Source of the DNA: Candidatus Calditenuaceae archaeon
GTDB lineage: Archaea > Thermoproteota > Nitrososphaeria_A > Caldarchaeales > Calditenuaceae
Direction: 5' to 3'
Assembly (NCBI GenBank): GCA_025058225.1
Contig: JANXEE010000014.1
Location: forward strand, 1-59,801
DNA: 59,801 bases
This document shows, in pieces, positions 16,446 to 24,700 of this stretch (position 1 is the stretch's first letter; every line of letters starts with the position of its first letter). The notes beneath the pieces were generated by a model. It made no database searches. It saw only the letters and a program-made list of their open reading frames with translations, and was not told where the DNA came from. The translations under genes and the position numbers were made by a program.

Positions 16446-16871
16446 TCAGGGCGGGTAGATCTTTATCGCCAGCACCGGGCAAGCCGACTCGCAGGCCATG
16501 CAGAAGATGCAATCGGCCTCCCTGACGGGGTCCGACTTGTCGGTCCTGTACTTCTCCCAGAGCTCCCTGTCGTTGTTGGGGTCTATGACCCTGTCCTTTC
16601 CGGATCCAGACTGTCCGGGGTTGAGGAGCCACTCGAAGACGTTCACGGGGCAGACGTCCATGCAGGCACCGTCAGCGACGCACGAGTCGAAGTCGACCGC
16701 CACCGCCGATCCGTGAATTCCCAGCTTCGTCGGGTAGGGCTTACCCTCCGCGTCGAACCTCTGGATTCCCTCTCCCCAGACTTCGTGAGCGTGGTGGGTA
16801 GAGGTCTTCGTGAGCTTGCTCTTGAAGTCGGGATCGATGGGCGCCGACTTGAAGTCCACCTGCCGAACCAT
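16446..16871 (-). CDS. Zinc-containing 7Fe-type ferredoxin
   Basis: Electron carrier of 141 residues, like the zinc-containing ferredoxins of Sulfolobus and thermophilic relatives. The N-terminal extension has histidines suited to zinc binding (TSTHHAHEVWG) and the conserved LGIHGSAVAVDFD. The cluster motifs are CVADGACMDVCP, where the second cluster cysteine is replaced by Asp as in 7Fe proteins, and CIFCMACESACP near the C-terminus (KIYPP). A 20-residue insert, NPGQSGSGKDRVIDPNNDRE, lies between them. The track ORF starts 66 residues further upstream. I prefer ATG at 16871, because a TATA-like TAAACTATATC lies about 30 nt upstream and the family begins here. It probably serves 2-oxoacid oxidoreductases encoded elsewhere. 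Confidence 0.9.
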   Translation of the reverse strand: MVRQVDFKSAPIDPDFKSKLTKTSTHHAHEVWGEGIQRFDAEGKPYPTKLGIHGSAVAVDFDSCVADGACMDVCPVNVFEWLLNPGQSGSGKDRVIDPNNDRELWEKYRTDKSDPVREADCIFCMACESACPVLAIKIYPP

Positions 16872-17290
16872 TTCACGTCTTGCTCCCCAACGCTCCGTGA
16901 TATAGTTTACATCGACGAGCAGGGCTGAACCATCAGGTCGTAAGGTCGAAGGGCTGATCTGGTGAGGGTTACTGTCTCCGGGTTCGTCGGAACGATGACC
17001 GTCCTCTGACGTCTCGAGACCCCTCATCTGGTCTGAAGAACGGCGTCCAGTGTTCGTCTCCGCGTCCAAATCGTCGCGCCCTGATGCTGGTCCTCCTTGA
17101 TTTGTTCAGATGCGGTGAGGTCTTTGCGGTTCACGTTACTCAAGAACGACGTGAAGAGCCTGGCCTTCCAGAGACGCTCAGGAGACCTGAGGGCCCCCAA
17201 CGGTCACGGGGGTTAAGCCGTTCGGAAAGGTGAGCTGTCTGGATTAGCTCGCGCCGAAGCGCTAATATCAGGAGAGTCGGTTGACTGGTC
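16872..17290. other. 418-bp divergent intergenic region, ferredoxin and ilvD promoters
   Basis: This is the only gap over 300 bp. At the left it holds the ferredoxin TATA box (minus strand, about 16895-16910). At the right it has a plus-strand TATA-like GCTAATATC at about 17261-17269 serving ilvD. A short GC inverted repeat (CCCCC...GGGGG) lies near 17200. An open frame continues upstream from ferredoxin but has no recognisable protein. I looked for conserved SRP RNA, RNase P RNA and box C/D elements and saw none convincing. Function of the middle 280 bp is unknown. Confidence 0.5.
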
Positions 17291-18991
17291 ATGGAGTCGA
17301 GTCTCAGGCACAGGTCTCTCCCGAGCCAGCAGAGGTATCAGGGGGTCTTCAACGCCAGCCATCGGGCCTTTCTGAGGTCAATAGGGCTGACCGACAGCGA
17401 GCTGGCCAGGCCGCTCGGGTGCATCGTCGTCTCATGGAGCGAGGCTGGCCCCTGCAACTTCCACACGCTCGAGCTGGTCCGACACGTGCGGGGCGGGATG
17501 GAGGCGGCCGGTGTGACGGGCCTCGCGGTGCCGACGATAGTGGTCAACGACAACATCAGCATGGGAACCGAGGGGATGAGGTACAGCCTCGTCAGTAGGG
17601 AGGTAATAGCCGATACAATAGAGGCTCAGGTCTCAGCCCACGCCTTCGATGGGTTCGTGGGGATCGGCGGTTGTGACAAGACCCAGCCAGGCATCATGAT
17701 GGCGATGGTTAGACTTAACATGCCATCGGTCTTCGTTTATGGTGGATCAGCGGAGCCCGGCTACCTCGGCGACAGGAAGCTGACGATCGAGGACATCTAT
17801 GAGGGGATGGGCGCGTACATCAAAGGAAAGATAACAGAAGAGATGCTCTACGAGATCGAGCGGCGGGCTCATCCAACCGTTGGGACGTGTGCCGGCCTCT
17901 TCACCGCCAATACCATGGCCAGCATCAGCGAGGCCCTCGGCTTAGCACTCCTCGGCTCATCAACCCCCGTCGCCACCTCCTCGAGGAGGGCGCAGTACTG
18001 CTACTCCAGCGGAAAGGCCCTAGGTCAGCTGATAGAGAACGGGATAAGGGCTAGGGACATCGTCACCTACGACGCGCTGTACAACGCGACGGTTCTCCTG
18101 ATGGCCACGGCTGGTTCCACGAACGGTATCCTGCACCTGCTGGCGATCGCCCACGAGGCCGGAGTCAACTTCACCCTTCAGGACATCGACGAGCTCTCAA
18201 GGAGGGTGCCGTACATCGTCAGCATGAAGCCAGCGGGTGAATACGTGATGGCTGACCTCGACGCTGTAGGTGGGGTTCCGATGGTGCTGAGGAAGCTGAT
18301 GGAGAGGGGGTACCTTCGTGGAGAGGCCCTCACGGTAACCGGGAAGACGCTCTCGCAGAGCCTCAAGGAGTACAGGCACATCGAGGTACCGCACGAGCAC
18401 ATCGTAAGGGACCCATCAAGGCCCTTCAGGCCCACCGGCGGCATAAGGGTCCTCTGGGGCAACTTAGCACCCGAGGGCGCGGTCCTCAAGGTCGCTGCGA
18501 CTGGTCTCATGAGGTTCGAGGGAAGGGCCAGGGTCTTCAACGACGAGGACTCCGCCTTCGAGGCGGTGAAGAAGAACGAGGTCACCGAGGGTGAAGTGAT
18601 GGTGATAAGGTACGTTGGGCCCAAGGGCGCGCCCGGCATGCCGGAGATGCTGAGGGTGACCTCGGCGATCGTTGGTGCGGGTCTAGGGGACTCGGTGGCT
18701 ATGGTTACCGACGGAAGGTTCAGCGGCGCCACCCGGGGCATGATGGTCGGTCACGTCTCTCCGGAGGCTGCTGTGGGGGGACCCATCGCAGCCCTTCAGG
18801 ACGGTGACCGGGTGCTCATCGATTCAGACGCTGGTAGGCTCGACGTGCTGCTCGATGACTCGGAGCTGCGGAGAAGGCTTGAGGATTGGAAACCGATGCC
18901 TCCGAGGGTGAGGGCGGGCCTGTTGGCGAAGTACGCAGCGCTGGTTCAGTCAGCGAGCAAAGGCGCCGTTACCTCACCCGGGCCTCTGTGA
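17291..18991 (+). CDS. ilvD: Dihydroxy-acid dehydratase
   Basis: Iron-sulfur dehydratase of valine, isoleucine and pantothenate synthesis, which converts 2,3-dihydroxy-3-methylbutanoate to 2-oxoisovalerate. The 566-residue length is normal. The cluster cysteines are in AGPCNFHT (about 55), [11 protein letters not shown] (about 126) and [14 protein letters not shown] (about 199). Conserved motifs continue with [33 protein letters not shown] and, near the end, [24 protein letters not shown] at 17291 fits a TATA-like box about 25 nt upstream. The gene overlaps the converging leuB-like gene by 18 bp. The pairing suggests local branched-chain amino acid synthesis. Sugar-acid dehydratases of the same family are the main alternative. 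Confidence 0.93.
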   Translation: MESSLRHRSLPSQQRYQGVFNASHRAFLRSIGLTDSELARPLGCIVVSWSEAGPCNFHTLELVRHVRGGMEAAGVTGLAVPTIVVNDNISMGTEGMRYSLVSREVIADTIEAQVSAHAFDGFVGIGGCDKTQPGIMMAMVRLNMPSVFVYGGSAEPGYLGDRKLTIEDIYEGMGAYIKGKITEEMLYEIERRAHPTVGTCAGLFTANTMASISEALGLALLGSSTPVATSSRRAQYCYSSGKALGQLIENGIRARDIVTYDALYNATVLLMATAGSTNGILHLLAIAHEAGVNFTLQDIDELSRRVPYIVSMKPAGEYVMADLDAVGGVPMVLRKLMERGYLRGEALTVTGKTLSQSLKEYRHIEVPHEHIVRDPSRPFRPTGGIRVLWGNLAPEGAVLKVAATGLMRFEGRARVFNDEDSAFEAVKKNEVTEGEVMVIRYVGPKGAPGMPEMLRVTSAIVGAGLGDSVAMVTDGRFSGATRGMMVGHVSPEAAVGGPIAALQDGDRVLIDSDAGRLDVLLDDSELRRRLEDWKPMPPRVRAGLLAKYAALVQSASKGAVTSPGPL

Positions 18992-19993
18992 GATCTTACT
19001 TATCACCTCGTCGGTGAACCTGGCAGCGGTGGCGCTCCCTCCCAAGTCTCGCGTTTTGACCCTCCCCTCCTCCAGCGTGCTCTCGAGGGCCCTCTCTACC
19101 TCTCTCCCCGCAGCCAGCGCCTTCCCGTCCGTCCTGCTCTCGCCGAGCCATGTCAGCATCATCCCAGCAGCCAGTATCATCGCCGTGGGGTTCGCGGTCT
19201 CAGGGTCTATGTCTGGAGCTGAGCCGTGGACGGGTTCGAAGAGCCCGTAGCGGTCACCGACGTTCGCGGAGGGCGCAACGCCGAGCGTCCCGCACACGCC
19301 CGCGGCCTCATCGCTGAGTATGTCACCGAACATGTTGGTGGTCAGGATCACGTCAAACCTCTCCGGCCTCACGACGAGCTGATAGGCTGCGTTGTCGACG
19401 TACATGAACTCGTAGGAGATCCCCCGATGGGCCCTCATCACCTCAGCCGCCACTTCCCTGAAGAACCTGTGAGAGAGGAGGACGTTCGCCTTGTCTACGA
19501 CCGTGATCTTCTTGGCCCTTTGTGATGCGTACCTGCACGCGATTCTGGCTATTCGTTCAGTACCCTTCCTTGTGTAGACGGCCACCGAGAACGCGTGATC
19601 GCTCCCGACGTCCTCGATTCCCTTGTAAAGGTCCTCGACGTTCTCTCTCACGATCAGGAGGTCCACGTTCCCGAACCTCGACGGAACGCCCTTCAGAGTC
19701 CTCGCGGGGCGCAGGTTCGCGTAGAGGTCCAGCTCCCTCCTCAGCAGCACGATCACGTCCCTCGCGGTCTCTCCGACAGGTCCCTTCAGGCAGGCGTCGG
19801 AGTCCCTGATCTTGGAGAAGGAGTCCTTCGGCAGCGCAACCCCCCTCTCGCTGAGGACGGCGTCTCCTGCAGGTGCGTCGACGAACTCCAGTGAAAGGGA
19901 CCACGCGTCCGCAACCCTCTCCAGTACCCTCTTCGCCTCCCTCACCACCACCGGCCCTATGCCATCACCCGGAATGACGGCGATCCTGTACAT
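18974..19993 (-). CDS. leuB: 3-Isopropylmalate dehydrogenase-like (beta-decarboxylating dehydrogenase)
   Basis: NAD-dependent decarboxylating dehydrogenase of 339 residues. Family motifs are [14 protein letters not shown] at the start, LYANLRPAR near 92, [17 protein letters not shown] near 110, [11 protein letters not shown] near 192 and the metal-binding [25 protein letters not shown] near 218, followed by [12 protein letters not shown]. The RENxEDLYKG form resembles archaeal LeuB of Sulfolobus. Closely related enzymes act on isocitrate or homoisocitrate, and a homocitrate-synthase-like gene exists at 33777, so substrate is inferred. The stop overlaps ilvD by 18 bp. A TATA-like CTCTTTTAG about 33 nt upstream supports ATG at 19993. 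Confidence 0.85.
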   Translation of the reverse strand: MYRIAVIPGDGIGPVVVREAKRVLERVADAWSLSLEFVDAPAGDAVLSERGVALPKDSFSKIRDSDACLKGPVGETARDVIVLLRRELDLYANLRPARTLKGVPSRFGNVDLLIVRENVEDLYKGIEDVGSDHAFSVAVYTRKGTERIARIACRYASQRAKKITVVDKANVLLSHRFFREVAAEVMRAHRGISYEFMYVDNAAYQLVVRPERFDVILTTNMFGDILSDEAAGVCGTLGVAPSANVGDRYGLFEPVHGSAPDIDPETANPTAMILAAGMMLTWLGESRTDGKALAAGREVERALESTLEEGRVKTRDLGGSATAARFTDEVISKISQRPG

Positions 19994-20046
19994 GTGCGGA
20001 TCGGTGCGGGATGGTCTGCACTGCTAAAAGAGTTTGACCGTTCAGG

Positions 20047-21357
20047 TCAATCGGCGTCCCGGAGCTCGACGCTCCCCAGCGGAACGACCGCGAACGCCTT
20101 TCCCCGTGCGAGGGCCCTTACCCTCTCGGCCAGATTCGTTGGAGCCTCTGCGATCACCCTCACGCCGTCGCTGAGATACTCGACGCTCTCGACCTTTCCG
20201 TGGGTGTAAAGGTCCTCGAGAAGCGAGTTGACTGGGTCTCCGTAATCGAGCTTGGCCTCGAACCTCACCAGGTTGGGCAGGTGCCTGGAGATCGCACCGA
20301 CGAGCTCCTCCATCCCCTTCCCGGTCACCGCGGATACCGGTACCGATGGGAGCTCTCCAAGGTCCAGCTCTTCCGTCCTCTCCTTCAGCTCCTCCTCTTT
20401 CAGGAGGTCGACCTTGTTGAGCGCGACGATGATCGGCAGTCCGCTGGCACCGATCTGCCTGAGCGTGTTCAAAGAGACCTCAAGCTTCGTCCTGAGGACC
20501 TCGACGGGTTCGGAGACGTCCAGCACCAGCAGCACGAGGTCAGAGTCGGCTATCTCCATCAGCGTCGACATGAACGCCGAGATCAGCAGCGTCGGAACGT
20601 TCCTGATGAAACCGACGGTGTCCGAGACGTAGACCGGTCTGCCGTTCAGTCGCGTGAGCCTCCTCTTCGTCGAGAGGGTTGTGAACATCGCGTCTGAGAT
20701 CTCCGTTGGGACAGAGGTCAGCCTCGTGAAGATCGTCGACTTGCCGGCGTTAGTGTAACCAGCGAGAGAGATCGTGGGTATCCCCGAGGCCCTCCTCTGT
20801 CTGCTCTCCCAGACCTTCCTCCTCTTTATCTCCTCGAGCTTCTTGGTGATCGTCACCACTTGTCTCTTGACCTCCTCGTAGTAGACGTCGGCCTCGTATG
20901 CGCCGAGCCCGTGGAAACCGGGCTGCTCGCCCTGCTTCGCGAGCCTCACCTTCTCCTTAGCCCTAGGTAGTTCGTACCTGAGCGACGCCAGCTTGATCTG
21001 GAGGTGGGACTCGAGGCTGGTTGCGTGCATCGTGAAGATCTCTAGTATCAGCCGGATCCTCGTGATCACGTCGACGTTCAGCTCCTTCGCGAGGTTGTAT
21101 TCCTGCACGGGCTTGAGCTCGTTCTCGAAGACAACTTTGGTGACCCCGAGGTCCCTCACCGCCTCCTTGAGCTCCCGCAACTTCGACGGCCCGATGTTGT
21201 AGACGGGGTGAGGGAATCTGTGTTGCACCAGTCTGTAAACGACGTCATATTCGGCCGTTCTACAGAGCTCCTCAAGTTCGTCGAGGTTGTCGTCCTCCTC
21301 CCAGGGGTAGAGCCGGTGGACGATCGCCACCCTTCTGCTCCCCGCTAAGCCCACCAC
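20047..21357 (-). CDS. hflX: Ribosome-associated GTPase HflX
   Basis: Obg-HflX GTPase of 436 residues that binds the large ribosomal subunit. The N-terminal HflX domain includes YNIGPSKLRELKE and VVFENELKPVQEYNLAKEL. A basic coiled-coil linker (about 130-185) follows. The G domain begins near 198 with the P-loop GYTNAGKST, then G2/G3 (TLSTKRRLTR, VSDTVGFIRNVP) and NKVD. A short C-terminal domain ends the protein. The GTG start fits a TATA-like TATATTTTTAAG about 33 nt upstream, giving a leaderless transcript. It follows the leuB-like gene with a 53-bp gap but has its own promoter. Confidence 0.95.
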   Translation of the reverse strand: MVGLAGSRRVAIVHRLYPWEEDDNLDELEELCRTAEYDVVYRLVQHRFPHPVYNIGPSKLRELKEAVRDLGVTKVVFENELKPVQEYNLAKELNVDVITRIRLILEIFTMHATSLESHLQIKLASLRYELPRAKEKVRLAKQGEQPGFHGLGAYEADVYYEEVKRQVVTITKKLEEIKRRKVWESRQRRASGIPTISLAGYTNAGKSTIFTRLTSVPTEISDAMFTTLSTKRRLTRLNGRPVYVSDTVGFIRNVPTLLISAFMSTLMEIADSDLVLLVLDVSEPVEVLRTKLEVSLNTLRQIGASGLPIIVALNKVDLLKEEELKERTEELDLGELPSVPVSAVTGKGMEELVGAISRHLPNLVRFEAKLDYGDPVNSLLEDLYTHGKVESVEYLSDGVRVIAEAPTNLAERVRALARGKAFAVVPLGSVELRDAD

Positions 21358-21462
21358 CCATTGTGGGGAGCCACTGCCCAGTTCTTAAAAATATAGCGTC
21401 GACGTCCTGACGCCGGATCGCGGTGACGACCTCAGAACCCAAGTCCTCGCCCGCGGATCAGC

Positions 21463-21843
21463 TCAACTCTCCGGTGGCCCTCGCCCCGAACGGGGAGAGC
21501 TCTCCTCGCCGAGCATGTCACCCAAGGTAGGGCCCTGCCTGGGAACCTTCTTGAGGGCCTTCTCAAGTGCCTCGTCGGTCGACTCGATCAGCAGCTTGAT
21601 CCTCAGGGCCCTCTCTAGCCTCCTGGCCAGTTCCATTGAGGGCCTCAGCTCGCCGTTCTCGATCCTCTTGATGGTGGACGCCTTCTCACCCACCAGCTCC
21701 GCCAGCCGCTCTCTGGTGAGGAACCTCGCCTCCCTCCCCCTCCTAACGACCTCACCGTAACCCTCGACGAGCTCGTATCTCTCGACCCGCTCAACGATAC
21801 CACCGTACCTGTCTAGCCGCGCGCCCCTGGGCTGACGGCTCAC
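21463..21843 (-). CDS. MBF1-like helix-turn-helix protein lacking the zinc ribbon
   Basis: DNA- or ribosome-associated XRE-family protein of about 126 residues. The helix-turn-helix core (LTRERLAELVGEKASTIKRIENGELRPSMELARRLERAL) closely follows archaeal multiprotein bridging factor 1, including the preceding EGYGEVVRRGREAR. Archaeal MBF1 normally starts with a CxxC zinc ribbon; here there is none, only a basic stretch SRQPRGARLDRYGG. The C-terminus is a disordered-looking tail. The track start is ATG at 21876. I chose GTG at 21843 because a TATA-like ATTTATC at 21867-21873 would start transcription there. ATG at 21858 is also possible. Confidence 0.75.
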   Translation of the reverse strand: MSRQPRGARLDRYGGIVERVERYELVEGYGEVVRRGREARFLTRERLAELVGEKASTIKRIENGELRPSMELARRLERALRIKLLIESTDEALEKALKKVPRQGPTLGDMLGEESSPRSGRGPPES

Positions 21844-21972
21844 GTCCCAACAACGCATTAGAGCCTGATAAATCATCTCTCAGAAGGCACCGAAGGCTCA
21901 GCGCACCTGCTCTACCCGCGGGCCCTCTTCACGGAAACGTTTAACTAAATCGTCTGACGTCGTTTGAGACGC

Positions 21973-22869
21973 ATGATTCCTAGGTCTTTTCAGTACGCAG
22001 CGCCCAGGACTCTGCCCGAGGTCGTGAAGACGTTGAGGAAGTACAAAGGAGACGCGAAGCTCCTCGCAGGAGGTCACAGCCTTGTTCCGTTGATGAAGCT
22101 CAGGCTCTCGAACCCGCAGGTGATCGTTGACATGAGGCACTTGAGGCCCAAGCTCTCTTACGTCAAGACCGACGGCAGGAGCGTGAGGATAGGCGCGCTG
22201 ACGAGGCACGCTGAGATCGAGCACTCCTCGGAGCTGAGGAGGGTGCTCCCGATTATGCCGACCGCCGCCGAGTGGATCGGTGACATGCAGGTCCGGAACA
22301 TGGGGACCATAGGAGGGTCTCTGGCTCACGCGGATCCGGCCTCGGACTGGCCTGTGGTGATGCTCGCCACCGACGCGACGATGGTCGCCTACAGCGGGAG
22401 GACCAGAAGAATACCAGCTGTCAAGTTCTTCCAGGGGCCCTTCACTACGTCGCTGAAGTACTACGAAGTGTTGACCGAGATAGTGATACCGAAACCTCCT
22501 CCGAACCACGGATGGTCGTGGAAGAAGTTCGAGAGGAAGGCTGGAGACTTCGCGACGGTCAACACGGCCGTAATCGTGATCCCCGGTAAGGGTGGTCGCA
22601 TCGAGAGGGCATCGATAGCGGTCGGTGCGGTGCACGTCAGGCCTTACAGGGCCACAGAGTCCGAGAGGATGCTGGCCGGAAAGACACCGACGATAGACCT
22701 GTTGAGGAGCGCCGCGGAGAAGGCCGCGGAGGTCGCTGAGCCAACGTCCGACCTCAGGGGAAGCGCCGAGTACAAGCGCGAGATGGTGAAGGTCTTCGTG
22801 AGGAGGGCGTTGGTGGAGGCCTGTGAGCGCGCCAACCTCATAAGGCCCCAAGTCGCGGAGGTGAGGTGA
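21973..22869 (+). CDS. coxM: FAD-binding medium subunit of a CoxM/xanthine dehydrogenase family oxidoreductase
   Basis: FAD subunit of a molybdenum hydroxylase (aerobic CO dehydrogenase/xanthine dehydrogenase family), 298 residues. FAD motifs are AGGHSLVPLMKLRL near 33 and GTIGGSLAHADPASDWP near 113, both typical of CoxM. The C-terminal CoxM domain ends FVRRALVEACERA. The track begins at TTG 21964. ATG at 21973 is preferred because a TATA-like TTTAACTAA about 30 nt upstream predicts a leaderless start there. The small subunit gene begins immediately after the stop codon. No large molybdopterin subunit follows, so the substrate (CO, purine, aldehyde) cannot be assigned. Confidence 0.9.
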   Translation: MIPRSFQYAAPRTLPEVVKTLRKYKGDAKLLAGGHSLVPLMKLRLSNPQVIVDMRHLRPKLSYVKTDGRSVRIGALTRHAEIEHSSELRRVLPIMPTAAEWIGDMQVRNMGTIGGSLAHADPASDWPVVMLATDATMVAYSGRTRRIPAVKFFQGPFTTSLKYYEVLTEIVIPKPPPNHGWSWKKFERKAGDFATVNTAVIVIPGKGGRIERASIAVGAVHVRPYRATESERMLAGKTPTIDLLRSAAEKAAEVAEPTSDLRGSAEYKREMVKVFVRRALVEACERANLIRPQVAEVR

Positions 22870-23415
22870 ATGGCTCGTAGGGCCGGTGGTGCCAAGGCTG
22901 CAGGTCCGCTCTCGAAGGTCTCCGTGAGAGTGAAGGTCAACGGCGTCGAGTACTCACATGAGGTCGAGCCGAGGCTTCTGCTGGTTCACTACATCAGGGA
23001 CGTCCTCGGACTCACGGGAACACACATCGGATGCGACACCTCCAACTGCGGCGCATGTACAGTGTTGATGAAAGGCCCTTGGGGAGACGAGTGGAGGGCT
23101 GTGAAGTCCTGTACGTTCTTCACACCTCAGGCCGATGGGACAGAGATCATCACGATCGAGGGCCTTGCGAGGGACGGTGAGCTTCACCCGCTGCAGAAGG
23201 CCTTCTGGGAACACCACGCCCTCCAGTGCGGCTACTGCACACCCGGCATGATACTCTCCGCACTCGGGTTCCTCAAGATCAACCCCAATCCGACGAGGGA
23301 GGAGATCAAGAAGGGCATCTCGGGGAACCTGTGCAGGTGCACCGGCTACGTCAACATCGTCAAGGCTATCGAGGCGGCAGCGAAGGAGATGCGGGAGAAG
23401 GGCAGCTGGATATAG
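22870..23415 (+). CDS. coxS: [2Fe-2S] small subunit of a CoxS/xanthine dehydrogenase family oxidoreductase
   Basis: Iron-sulfur subunit of 181 residues carrying two [2Fe-2S] clusters. The plant-type cluster motif is [13 protein letters not shown] with a later Cys in VKSCTFF. The second cluster domain has [10 protein letters not shown] and [14 protein letters not shown] 20-residue N-terminal extension ([15 protein letters not shown]) precedes the ferredoxin fold. ATG directly follows the coxM stop, so the pair is coupled. A seven-T run 25 nt after the stop looks like a terminator, so the transcript ends without a coxL gene. Confidence 0.93.
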   Translation: MARRAGGAKAAGPLSKVSVRVKVNGVEYSHEVEPRLLLVHYIRDVLGLTGTHIGCDTSNCGACTVLMKGPWGDEWRAVKSCTFFTPQADGTEIITIEGLARDGELHPLQKAFWEHHALQCGYCTPGMILSALGFLKINPNPTREEIKKGISGNLCRCTGYVNIVKAIEAAAKEMREKGSWI

Positions 23416-23439
23416 TAGCCCTAAGGAGGCCCTGTAGCC

Positions 23440-23446
23440 TTTTTTT
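23440..23446 (+). terminator. Oligo-T transcription terminator after coxS
   Basis: A run of seven T residues on the plus strand, 25 nt past the coxS stop codon and about 100 nt before the tRNA-Gln gene. Archaeal RNA polymerase terminates at such T-runs without needing a hairpin. It separates the cox transcript from the tRNA. Confidence 0.55.
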
Positions 23447-23545
23447 CGGTCTGTTTCCCGATACCGTCGTCAGCGTCGTCGAGCCGCTCACGTCCTGAAC
23501 TCGTGAAAAGGTCTAAATCGATCCGCCAGGAACTTGTGTTGCGAA

Positions 23546-23651
23546 AGCCCGGTCGTCTAGCGGCCAAACTGGCCAGAGGGCCAAGGATTCCGGGCTCTGG
23601 ATCTCAGAGAGGGGATCCCCGGAGACGGCGGTTCGAATCCGCCCCGGGCTA
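23546..23651 (+). tRNA. tRNA-Gln (CTG) with two introns
   Basis: The ends pair as an acceptor stem (AGCCCGG/CCGGGCT, then A73), and the T arm GGCGGTTCGAATCCGCC is perfect. The anticodon arm reads CCGGG CT CTG G, then an insert of about 16 nt (ATCTCAGAGAGGGGAT), then C CCCGG; this is the canonical intron site after position 37. The D loop is about 17 nt too long, with three GGCC repeats (GGCCAAACTGGCCAGAGGGCC), which I read as a second, non-canonical intron. Removing both leaves 73 nt. A TATA-like TCTAAATCG lies about 30 nt upstream. Exact intron ends in the D loop are ambiguous because of the repeats. Confidence 0.88.
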
Positions 23652-23732
23652 CGCGTTTCGCTATGTCGACCAAAGGCACCTGCTTCAGCTGAGTGAACGC
23701 TTTATCTGAAGGAACTGGATGACAGGAGTGGC

Positions 23733-24098
23733 TTGTCGAAGGCGAGGAAGGAGCAGGTCAGGGAGAAGGTGGTAAGGTCTGTCGAGACGCCGGCCGCGAA
23801 GGAGCTCGAGGAGTACGTGAGGTCCCTCAGCTACGTGACGCCCTCGATGCTCGCCGAGAGGTTCAAGGTGAGGCTCTCGCTGGCGAAGGACCTACTCTCC
23901 CAACTTGCCTCGCAGGGTCTCCTCCGGGTAGTCAGCGGCACGAACAGGCTCCGGATCTACGCTGTCGTCGGCGGTAAGGCTCCTACGCGAATTCAGGCAA
24001 CAGGTTCTCCCGGTCAGCAGGTCGAGGCCGCCGGCGAAGGGGCAGTCGTCTCCAAGGCGAAGAAGTCCAAGAAGTCTGGAGAGAAAAAGAAGAAGTGA
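23733..24098 (+). CDS. rps25e: Small ribosomal subunit protein eS25
   Basis: Archaeal/eukaryotic small-subunit protein of 121 residues with a winged-helix core: SYVTPSMLAERFKVRLSLAKDLLSQLASQGLLRVV followed by RLRIY. A basic N-terminus (SKARKEQVREKVV) precedes it. The C-terminal 40 residues are a lysine-rich disordered tail ending SKKSGEKKKK, as in many archaeal eS25 proteins. The TTG start is supported by a TATA-like CTTTATCTG about 32 nt upstream. It lies between two tRNA genes with its own promoter. eS25 is found in TACK archaea and eukaryotes but not in most euryarchaea. Confidence 0.9.
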   Translation: MSKARKEQVREKVVRSVETPAAKELEEYVRSLSYVTPSMLAERFKVRLSLAKDLLSQLASQGLLRVVSGTNRLRIYAVVGGKAPTRIQATGSPGQQVEAAGEGAVVSKAKKSKKSGEKKKK

Positions 24099-24115
24099 GG
24101 CGGGGTTCGGTCGTC

Positions 24116-24239
24116 TGGGGCCGGTGGGATTTGAACCCACGACATCCAGCGCTCTGTCTCGCCCCTGTGTCGCCCCTCATCGAGCCACAGGACAGCTTAA
24201 CCCCAGGCTGGCGTCCACTCCATGCTGGACCACGGCCCC
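24116..24239 (-). tRNA. tRNA-Pro (GGG) with a 49-nt intron
   Basis: The minus strand gives acceptor stem GGGGCCG/CGGCCCC with A73, D stem GTCC/GGAC, and T arm GTGGG TTCAAAT CCCAC. The anticodon stem CCAGC/GCTGG encloses CT GGG G, identifying proline. About 49 nt are inserted after position 37. The insert contains a stable hairpin (CCTGTG...CACAGG, extended by CTGTC...GACAG), as expected of an archaeal intron. Removal leaves 74-75 nt. A TATA-like GGTTTATAGATG about 29 nt upstream (minus strand) supports it. The ORF track shows frames across it that should be ignored. Confidence 0.9.
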
Positions 24240-24342
24240 CGATCGGTCATCTGCCTCGAACCATCTATAAACCTTCCAGAGTCAGTTGGGCTCAGGCTCC
24301 GAAGCAACAGCTATCACAAGGGACGCTCGTGCTCCGGCCGGT

Positions 24343-24428
<86 letters not shown>

Positions 24429-24485
24429 AGTTCCCCAGCTACCCCACACTAAAATTAAATTCGGATAAGATCACAACTTCTGGCG

Positions 24486-24698
24486 ATGTTGAGGGGGTCG
24501 AAGGAGGAGCTCCCGAGGCAGCTGGCGACTCCCATAACTGTCATGAAGTGTGAGGTCTGTGGAACCGAACACTCAAGGCCGCATCAGGAGCAGGACTTCG
24601 TCTTCAAGAAGCTAAAGTCCTTCTGTCCGAAGTGCAACGCGGAGACCGAGATGGTGGTCGTGAGCATTCACGTCGAGGAGAAGAAGCAGAAGACCTGA
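24486..24698 (+). CDS. Small zinc-ribbon protein (unrecognised)
   Basis: A 70-residue protein with one four-cysteine zinc ribbon: CEVCGTEH at 22-29 and CPKCNAE at 47-53, separated by about 21 residues containing a basic KKLKSF stretch. The end is charged (HVEEKKQKT). I do not recognise the family. The size and basic character fit a ribosomal or RNA-polymerase accessory protein, and its neighbours are tRNA and ribosomal genes, but this is inference. ATG at 24486 fits a TATA-like CTAAAATTAAATT about 35 nt upstream. ATG at 24543, directly before the ribbon, is a possible alternative start. Confidence 0.8.
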   Translation: MLRGSKEELPRQLATPITVMKCEVCGTEHSRPHQEQDFVFKKLKSFCPKCNAETEMVVVSIHVEEKKQKT

Positions 24699-24700
24699 GT

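Noticed and set aside
16980-17040. Possible box C/D guide RNA (CGATGA and two CTGA elements)
   Set aside because: Spacing between the boxes is too short for guides and there is no proper C' box.
16872-17069. 66-codon upstream extension of ferredoxin
   Set aside because: Low-complexity polar sequence without similarity, and the TATA box would be inside it.
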